Source of the DNA: Lingula anatina | Taxonomy: Eukaryota > Brachiopoda > Lingulata > Lingulida > Lingulidae | Length of the DNA stretch: 37,076 nucleotides | Reading direction: 5' to 3' | NCBI RefSeq assembly: GCF_001039355.2 | Contig: NW_019775640.1 | Coordinates: forward strand, 236,624-273,699 | Part shown: piece by piece, positions 30,383 to 37,076 of the stretch | Position numbering within the stretch: position 1 is the first letter of the stretch | How the letters are laid out: each line of letters begins with the position of its first letter | The notes under the pieces: model-generated | Databases searched by the model: none | Seen by the model: only the letters and a program-made list of their open reading frames with translations | Told to the model about the DNA's origin: nothing | Program-made: the position numbers and the translations under genes

Positions 30383-31237
30383 TTACCTGTTTTCCATGAC
30401 TGTCCTGTCTCTGGCTCTTCACAACCCATTCATCCTGAAACTTGCTATGTCTTCCACAACTGTGTGAGATGAAGAGATATTCCTGCAGCTGCCGTTTCCG
30501 GTCTATTTCATATTAACAATACATGTCCCCCATGTTCAGCCAGGTAAAGTCAGTTCACCTAGAATACACCATGCTGTATGGAGACTGGAGATAGAAAAAG
30601 AGACAAGAGATTATATGAATAAAGTGGCATAAATTTTCTTAATAAAAAGACAGAACTCTGACAATCCACAAGAGCCAGAAGATTAATTAACCTACAATGT
30701 ACCAAATGTCCACCTAATATGGCAGACATCAAAGTTATGGTGACTGAAGAGAGAAGTTTAAAATGTCTTTTGGAGGCTGCTGGGCACAATTGTGACTGGT
30801 ACAACTGTCACAATCTTAAACTGATCAAAGTTGAATAAACAGAACTCTGCCAAATCTTCTGGGATTTTTGAGAAATCTGCACACAAATTGCCTATAAACA
30901 ATGGCTGTAATAATGTGGGATAAGTAAATCAGTTGAATTTGCCTTGTAGAAGTACATTTTGTGAGGAGTAACATGAGAGAAGTGAAAAAATTTAAATTTT
31001 AAAGGAAGCATAAAATATGATAACTGGTTTGTTGATCTACAGAGGAAGGATAGAAGACAAATTATCTATTGTAAGATGACTTGTAAAACAAAACAAATTT
31101 TTGATTTTGTGTTCTACCTGCAAGAAGAATATTTGACATGGTGATGGGTGATGGTGATGGGTGACAGTGGGTGATGACCACTGCTCCACCTTGGGTCCAA
31201 TACATATCATCCCAAACTGACCACATCAAGCAGGCCA
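30383..31237 (-). pseudogene. Unrecognised multi-exon gene, unit C (oldest copy)
   Basis: Exon 31118-31237 (acceptor TTTCTCTGTAG, donor GCAG|GTAGAA) is fully open: ACLMWSVWDDMYWTQGGAV, then a His/Ser/Pro stretch. It ends in phase 1 and its G completes a Gly codon with exon about 30763-30891 (NLCADFSKIPEDLAEFCLF). Against units A and B the latter shows conservative changes (N/D, T/S, A/E, D/E) and no stop, as expected for protein-level selection. Its donor is lost (AAGACATTTT instead of AAGACAAG|GT). A mini-exon at about 30560-30584 and an exon at about 30383-30480 follow; the latter has a 2-base indel and stays open to CAG|GTAACT. No family is recognised. Confidence 0.45.
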
Positions 31238-31276
31238 CTACAGAGAAACATGACACTGTACAAGAGCTGTCAAACT

Positions 31277-32136
31277 GTGTGTGAACTAGAAAAAAGAAAA
31301 ACATTCATTATAAACATTCAACCACTAATGATCTGAAGCTAAAAAATACCAGAATACACAGATGGGGAAAGGTAGCAGACTTTCACTTTACTGTATCTGC
31401 CAGAAGATACTCTGTTATCAGACAAGGCCTTCCCAGCGAGCCATCTGACCTTCATTTGTACAGCCAATATCATCAAAAACAGAGATCAACATACATCTTT
31501 CGCGCATGTAAAGCCTCCAGGCCGCGTCATAAATTCCGAGATTGTTACTTCTTTACCGCTGGTAAGGAAAGTAGTCGGCGACCAGCTCCGTCTGACCATC
31601 AGGGTGTTTGGAAATGATCTGCCTCAGATTCATGTTCCTACACCCGGACGGCAGCAACTTAACATTGAGCATAGTGTTGCTGATACAGTCGAACGTAAAC
31701 AAGATTTCCGGCCGATTTCAATGGGAAAANGTGTGTGAACTAGAAAAAAAGAAAAACATGCATTATAAACATTCAACCACTAACGATCAGAAGCTAAAAA
31801 ATATCAGAATACACAGATGGGGAAAGGTAGCAGACTTTCACTTTACTGTATCTGCCAGAAGATACTCTGTTATCAGACAAGGCCTTCCCAGCAGTCCATC
31901 TGACCTTCATTCATACAGCCAATATCATCAAAAACAGAGATCAACATACAACATCTTCCGCGCATGTAAAGCCTCCAGGCCGCGTCATAAATTCCGAGAC
32001 CAGCTCCGTCTGTCCATCAGGGTGTTTGGAAATGATCTGCCTCAGATTCATGTTCCTACACCCGGACGGCAGCAACTTAACATTGAGCATAGTGTTGCTG
32101 ATACAGTCGAACGTAAACAAGATTTCAATGGGAAAA
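31277..32136. repeat. Tandem copies joined at a single N
   Basis: 31277-31729 and 31731-32136 are near-identical, both running from GTGTGTGAACTAGAAAAAA to ATGGGAAAA, with N at 31730 between them. The left copy has about 37 extra bases (around 31543-31580) and a short extra CGGCCGATTTC near its end. An open frame runs through both on the plus strand (RRYSVIRQGLPSSPSD, then RACKASRPRHKFRDQLRL), which may be the 5' leader of the Gypsy element. Two allelic contig ends placed in tandem is the simplest reading. Confidence 0.85.
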
Positions 32137-33132
32137 CATCATACACACCATAGAAATTTGTCTCCCGTTTTCCGCAACGAACCACTTCTTTCAGAAAGCG
32201 ATAACAGTGAAAATAAATATTTTAGAGTACCAAAAACAGTAAGTCCTAAAAATAAAAAGGACAGAGGGGATCCCTGTGATTTACCCAAAAAAGTGTCTTT
32301 TGACGGAAATTTTGAAAACTGGGAGTCTTTTAAAAACAGGTTTGAGAGTTATCGCCAAGTGAAAGAGTGGTCGGAAAATGAGTGTCTAGATTACCATTTA
32401 TGGAGTCTGGAAGGCAAGGCTTTGGCTTTGTATAACACCAATCTCAGAGCAAATAAAAACATGACGTATTCAGCATTAATGAGTGAAATGGTTTTAGTAT
32501 TCGGAATTAAAAAATATCCCGATTCAGCTCGTTTGGCATTTCACATCGTAGTTCAATCTCCCAACAAAACCTTGAATAAATGGCTGTGTCGTGTTTTGTT
32601 ATTGGCCAAAGATGCTTATCCTGATGAATCAGAATCCTTTAGAACAAAAGAAACAATATCTAAATTTTGTCAGGGCTGCATTGATCAGGATGTTGGGCGT
32701 TATACTCGTCTAAAACACCCAGCAAGCATCAGCGAGGCAATGACTTACATGGTGAATTATCAGCAAGTCTACAAATCATCACATATTCAAAAACCAACAC
32801 GAAAAAACCGTGATGAATTACAAATAAGTTCTCTAAATTTGACAGCTGATGAAAATCAGCAATTTCCAACTGAAAATGTAGAACAACTTGTTGAATCCAT
32901 CATGGAAAAACGTGTTAGCCAGTCACCTAAATTGAATACAATTCAGTTTAATTCAATGGCAGAGTTAGAATCTATGGTTGAATACTTGGTCCAGAAATTC
33001 ACACCTAAAACAACACCTGTGTGCTTTTTCTGTAAAGGAAATTGCCTGAAATACAAAAAATTCTTGCAAAGAAAAAATGCTGAAAAACATCAAGCACAGG
33101 CTGATAATACGAATCCAACTCATTTAAACTAG
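32128..33132 (+). CDS. gag: Ty3/Gypsy Gag polyprotein (capsid region)
   Basis: Structural protein of an LTR retrotransposon, which forms the cytoplasmic particle. The frame is open from 32026; ATG at 32128 is chosen because the upstream part repeats the duplicated leader, giving 334 codons. Landmarks: KKVSFDGNFENWESFKNRF (retrotransposon gag start), ENECLDYHLWSLEGKALALY, FGIKKYPDSARLAFH, LLLAKDAYPDESESFRTKET, and SKFCQGCIDQDVGRYTRLKH. The C-terminal zinc knuckle is incomplete: CFFCKGN is followed directly by CLKYKKF, so the loop with the His is deleted. The reading shifts after this into the protease frame. No LTR was recognised upstream. Confidence 0.9.
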   Translation: MGKHHTHHRNLSPVFRNEPLLSESDNSENKYFRVPKTVSPKNKKDRGDPCDLPKKVSFDGNFENWESFKNRFESYRQVKEWSENECLDYHLWSLEGKALALYNTNLRANKNMTYSALMSEMVLVFGIKKYPDSARLAFHIVVQSPNKTLNKWLCRVLLLAKDAYPDESESFRTKETISKFCQGCIDQDVGRYTRLKHPASISEAMTYMVNYQQVYKSSHIQKPTRKNRDELQISSLNLTADENQQFPTENVEQLVESIMEKRVSQSPKLNTIQFNSMAELESMVEYLVQKFTPKTTPVCFFCKGNCLKYKKFLQRKNAEKHQAQADNTNPTHLN

Positions 33133-33299
33133 AAGGGGCCAAGGGAAAAGATCGTAACCTTGGAAACCCGACTAAAACTGGTCACAAAACGGACGAAACC
33201 ATCACGACTTCATTGTCTCAAACACGAACCGCTGACAATACTTTCCCCTTAATGGAAACATTGCATTGTCCTCATCATTCCGAGTTAGAATGATTATGA
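33133..33299 (+). pseudogene. Gag-protease spacer, interrupted
   Basis: In the protease frame this spacer reads KDRNLGNPTKTGHKTDET and FPLMETLHCPHHSELE, then stops at 33291 and 33297. It probably joined Gag to protease by frameshift in the intact element. Confidence 0.55.
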
Positions 33300-33821
33300 T
33301 GTCAAAATCCTGTAATTGATGAACTTGGGGTTTTTAGATCTTTATTCGTTCCTTTGGTAGTGGCGGGTGTACATGTAATGACCAAAGTTGACACCGGTGC
33401 ACAAGTTTCTGTCATGGCTGAAAAAATATTCGAGCAAATTAAAAATAAACCATCCCTCAAGAAATATTACAGTCTTACTCTTGCGGCAGGGGATACACAA
33501 ATCAAAACTTGTGTTTGCGAGCCAATATCCATCGAACTAGATCGTTTCAAAACCAAGGAATCTGTTCTAGTAGCGCCGATACGTGACGATTTTTTGTTAG
33601 GCCATGACCTAATCACCCAGTTTAATGCGAGCGTGCATTGCAATTTGGGTTATATTCAAATAGAAGGGCGCGACATACCAGTGCAACAAACGGAGTCGCG
33701 TGCACAAGACATAAAGATAGCTCGGGTGAGCGTATCAAGAAATGTGGTAGTACCCCCAAATTCAGCACTTAGGATAACGTGCGAGATCAACGAAAAGTTG
33801 GAAAATCATCATCGAAGGTAA
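33300..33821 (+). CDS. Retrotransposon aspartic protease
   Basis: Dimeric pepsin-like protease that cuts the Gag-Pol polyprotein. The frame opens at 33300. VPLVVAGVHVMTKVDTGAQV contains the catalytic DTG; the second hallmark is FLLGHDLITQF (the L-L-G-x-D flap/helix), about 65 residues later as usual. The start is internal to a polyprotein, so no ATG is expected. It ends at TAA 33821 through a one-base slip. The next part of the protein (IIIEGKEEEGLLVPRTVLSE) continues in another frame from about 33795. Confidence 0.85.
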   Translation, partial: CQNPVIDELGVFRSLFVPLVVAGVHVMTKVDTGAQVSVMAEKIFEQIKNKPSLKKYYSLTLAAGDTQIKTCVCEPISIELDRFKTKESVLVAPIRDDFLLGHDLITQFNASVHCNLGYIQIEGRDIPVQQTESRAQDIKIARVSVSRNVVVPPNSALRITCEINEKLENHHRR

Positions 33822-34657
33822 AGAAGAAGAAGGACTACTAGTACCAAGAACTGTCTTGTCTGAAAATTCAAAACCAGTCGTGTGCCCCATAAACCCATCT
33901 GATCAATACAAAAAATTAAAAAGGGGTCATGGTGTCGCTACGGCTTGCGAGGTTTCAGAAATATTAGAAAACCCTGTTTCGCACTTTGGTTTACATCGAG
34001 TGGGAGGGGGGTCTACTAAAATTAATCAATCAAGCGCTCGTGTTGTCAGTGCTACTGATGAGACAGTGACTACCAATCTACTGGTGGGATTACCTGAAAT
34101 TACGCATGTAAAATCAGCTGTCCCTAGAACTGGTAGAGATTCTACAAACACACTTGTGGGATTCAATTTACCAGTGGAGGATTCAATTTACCCTCCTATA
34201 ACTGGTAAAATCCCTAGAACAAGTATGCACCCAAACATGACAAAACTTGTGGGACTAAATTCTACAGGGGTTTGTGGTGTTAATTCCCCTAATTCGGAGA
34301 ATATCCCTAAATCAAGTACCCGATTTAAAAATGACACAAAAAGTAAACAACCTCTGAAGGTGGGTGGAAGTATTCAGGGCCCTTTAAGTGCCCCATCTGC
34401 CTGAAAGGAGTTAGTTGAAGAAAAAATTAACGCCGAAATTTTCAAGTCACCTGTAAAGGGGTCACCTCAGGTGCGGAATTTTCAACTAATCGCTGGTGAA
34501 GTTCACGCGGGACTAGATTCTTCTGGACACATCAGAAAAACATCAGCAAAACATCAGAAATTCCTGATCATGTAAAAGTGGTTTATGAAACATCTAAGGG
34601 GAATTTAAACAAAATTCAGAGGGAAAAATTAAAGAATGTTCTATCTGAATTTCAGAA
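33796..34657 (+). pseudogene. Protease to reverse-transcriptase linker, cut off before RT
   Basis: NPSDQYKKLKRGHGVATACE is the typical stretch after the protease in Mag-like Gypsy Pol. A Ser/Thr/Asn-rich spacer with repeated 'LVG(L/F)' steps follows to TGA at 34402. After this, IPDHVKVVYETSKGN and REKLKNVLSEFQ match the helix that just precedes reverse transcriptase. Homology stops at about 34657, before any RT motif. The spacer is longer than I would expect. Confidence 0.7.
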
Positions 34658-35309
34658 AGGACCCTGGCTGCCTTTGGTCTTCCATACTCTGGCAAGTTAG
34701 ATGGTCTTAAGGGTTTGCTTCCTGTTTGCTCTGGGAAAGAGGTAGAGTTGGTGGGGACTGTAGCTATTTACTGCGATCCCAAGACATATCCCACTAAGGG
34801 GTATCTTTCCACTTTGTCTGGGGTCGAGTATGTAGCTATTGGTTTTCACCCGAGGCTGGCCCGCAAGCTTTCTCAGGGCAATCTGGACCACGCAATTAAG
34901 ACTTTCTCAGAGTTGGTTAAGATGCCGCTAGTAACAGCTTTTGGTGAGGTAGGTTTCTACCACACTGAAGCCATGTCTAAATGGCAGGATCAGGTTGAGT
35001 TGCTCCACAGACTTCTGCCTTTTCTAGAAGCCAGGCATCTCCTGGTTGTGCACTGTAGGGGAGTGAGGGGAGACTCTGGAGACTGTGAGTTTGCCATAAG
35101 ATCTCTTTTGTTTCATCTGAAACTGTGTGGCGTTCCGCAGTCCCAGAGGATCCATTTTCACTGCTTTACAGGCACAAAAGCCCTTCTGGAATTTTGGGGA
35201 AGGCAGCAACCAAATATCTTTTTTGGTTTCACCCGGGTTGCTGCCAACTTTAACAAAAAACAATTAGCAGCACTTAGGGCAGTGCCTGACTCCAAACTTC
35301 TTTTGGAGN
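34658..35309 (+). pseudogene. TatD-family metal-dependent hydrolase fragment (TATDN2-like)
   Basis: TatD enzymes are TIM-barrel DNases or hydrolases with two metal ions. In order: TLAAFGLPYSGKLDGLKG, VELVGTVAIYCDP, VAIGFHPRLA, VTAFGEVGFYHTEAMSKW (metal Glu), LLVVHCRGVRGD (metal His), RIHFHCFTG (metal His), FFGFTRVAANF, DSKLLLE. The opening HxH metal motif, normally just before this start, is missing because the Gypsy sequence replaces it. The final metal Asp is lost at a single N (35310), after which the sequence is different. The 650-bp run is uninterrupted and intronless. TATDN2-like genes are, from memory, numerous in marine invertebrates. Confidence 0.8.
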
Positions 35310-35356
35310 AAAGTACTCACCCTTTTGTCATCAAGAATGTCTTTGAATGCAGTTAA

Positions 35357-37076
35357 ATAGATTCCGGAATCGTGGAATCTCCTAATGTTTCAGATCAAAC
35401 TTTTATGGTAACTCATAAATATATCTTGCCCTTGGAATAACGTTATTTCATAACGTGTGAAATTTTCCCGCTCCGCCTAAGCCCGACTAAGTAGGTCAAA
35501 GAAAACCCGCAGTGAATACTGGGTCACATCTCGGTACATCCGGTCACTTTCAAGAAGCGCCGCAGTTTTACTCTGAGTCCAAGTTATTATATCTTTTGAT
35601 TTTTCATTTAGATTTGATATTATTGATTATTGATTGAGAATATATTTTCACAAAAAGTTAATTCAATTTTTTTAATTGTTATTATTATTATTTTCTTTTT
35701 GCTTCAACTTTTGATGGATCTCAGCTAACACAAGGCTCAATTTGAGCAAATGGAGCATTTAAGGACCTGCACATTTAGAGTAATTACCATTAAAAGTATA
35801 ATAAACGTACTTGGAAATATTCTAAAGTCAATTTTTGCCTAAATATCCTGCAAAGCTACTAGTACCTGTATTTTACTTTTGTAGACTGCGCTAGTAGGCC
35901 TATAGGCTTTATATTAGGCCTACATGCGCGTTCATTTTTTTTTCAAAACGTCTGAATTTTTTCCTCAATGCCAAGTATATTTTCTCATAGCCTGGTAACG
36001 AAGGTTTTGCAAAGGGCTTTATAAGAGAATGCAGTTTTGTCGTGTTTCGTGTAAAACATTTGACTGTGCCCTATTAACATATCTTCCATCTAATCATGAG
36101 CGCCCGCTGGGAAGGGGGGGGGGGGGTAGTGATCACAGTTCACGGCGACAGGAAATAAAATCATCAAATTACAAATCACATAAATTAACTAAAAACTTTA
36201 TTCGTATCCCATTGAAAATGCTAGTCTGTCGAGCTGAAAATAACTATCATCGAGTATAATGACTTCTTTCCACTACGGACGAGAGATACATGAGAAACCC
36301 GCAATTCACGATTCACAGGAATGGGGTGCTTCACATCTCGGGGAATGATAAGTGCATGTTACGAGTAAGGAAAATACCCAACGGGGCCTTCAGTCCTTGT
36401 CTTAACTAAAATGAAGATTTAATTAATGTCTAAAATATTTCTAAACATTAAAGCAACTAAAATTATTGATCTAGAGCAAAAATACCCCACGAAGGATTTT
36501 TCAGCTTTTAAAAGTAGCTGCAAGTTATTTATTGCGTCATTTAGGATGACCATTCTAGACATTTTCTGAGACGTTACACATTATACTTGCTTCCAAACAG
36601 GTACCCTTTATTTCTACCTTATTTAAAATAAACTTGAAATAAACTCTCTCTCTCTCCGGTTGTCTCTGGCCGAATTCACAATAAGTTGATCTTCGGACCA
36701 GAATCAGATAACAAACCTCTTTTATGATAATTAACTGTTATGACTGATAAATAAAACTACACTTTTTTTTCATTCAACCGCATCTTCCGTATATTTACGA
36801 AAAAAATATATTGAAAACGCATCTGTAAAGATTAACTCTGAAAGATAAAAAAATGCCCTAGCTTTTGGCTTGTGAACCTTCTTCAGGTACCAAAACAAGA
36901 ATAAACAAGCAAACTACTGGTATAAGTGACGTATGATGCATGTAAATGGGACACGAAGTTAGAAGTGCGTGATAAAGGCATAGTAGTATCTATGATAAAG
37001 GTTAACGTCTTGAAGATTACGTAATAATAAAACAAGAATAATATTCGTTGAGATATTCATTGTCTCTATAAAGTCC
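35357..37076. other. Non-coding stretch to the window end
   Basis: No gene recognised. 35440-35575 is GC-richer and contains the palindrome AATAACGTTATT. TAGGCCTA-type words cluster at 35895-35930. A run of 13 G lies near 36114-36126. CT-repeats occur at 36644-36656. The segment 36300-36345 has ATTCACGATTCACAGGAATG, which resembles the GTGATTC words of the element at 28653. Confidence 0.65.

Noticed and set aside
31608-32153. 181-residue frame upstream of gag as a separate gene
   Set aside because: It crosses a single-N join between two copies of the same sequence; at most it is the Gypsy leader.
34697-35263. Minus-strand frames over the TatD region
   Set aside because: Shadows of the TatD frame, which shows ordered family motifs.
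1-37076. tRNA or rRNA genes
   Set aside because: No A-box/B-box pair or rRNA-like sequence was noticed on either strand by eye.

Overview
This is a gene-poor, AT-rich, intron-rich eukaryotic window. Predicted exons sit between consensus acceptors (pyrimidine tract + AG) and donors (GTAAGT, GTAAGA). There are no operons, ribosome binding sites or bacterial genes. TTAA-flanked MITEs, a Gypsy element, TatD, BEN, MADF, Myb/SANT, Ulp1-PHD and integrase fragments, and scattered TAGGCCTA words, suggest a marine invertebrate metazoan (mollusc, cnidarian or ambulacrarian). I cannot name the species. Isolated single Ns plus one 393-base N block mark draft-assembly joins.

Layout. 1-503 is a 109-bp satellite. 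0.5-7.1 kb is mostly non-coding: two candidate exons, two MITEs, and direct repeats around a single-N join. 7.1-7.6 kb is a broken Ty3/Gypsy integrase end. 7.7-20.9 kb, plus strand, is a dense run of multi-exon fragments, each recognisable and most broken: C2H2 zinc finger, coiled coil, DUF4806-like, MADF, hAT/ZNF862-like, BEN, Myb/SANT, a second BEN, an integrase gene with introns, and an Ulp1-type protease with a PHD finger. 19.4-25 kb also holds several local duplications and a tandem repeat crossing the N block. 26-31.2 kb carries three tandem minus-strand copies of one exon set for an unrecognised protein; splice phases agree between exons, which argues that it was once a real gene. 31.3-34.7 kb is a Ty3/Gypsy gag-protease region that runs abruptly, in another frame, into a TatD-family nuclease fragment (34.7-35.3 kb). 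35.4-37.1 kb shows no gene.

How the parts relate. Most proteins here are DNA-binding or transposase-type domains typical of DNA transposons and genes derived from them, so the region reads as a graveyard or nursery of such genes. The most coherent group is the zinc-binding-type integrase exons (16.4-18.8 kb) followed on the same strand by Ulp1 protease + PHD (20.1-20.9 kb). As I recall them, Ginger-type DNA transposons combine these domains, but that reading is inference. Several duplications touch single Ns and may be unmerged haplotypes rather than biology.
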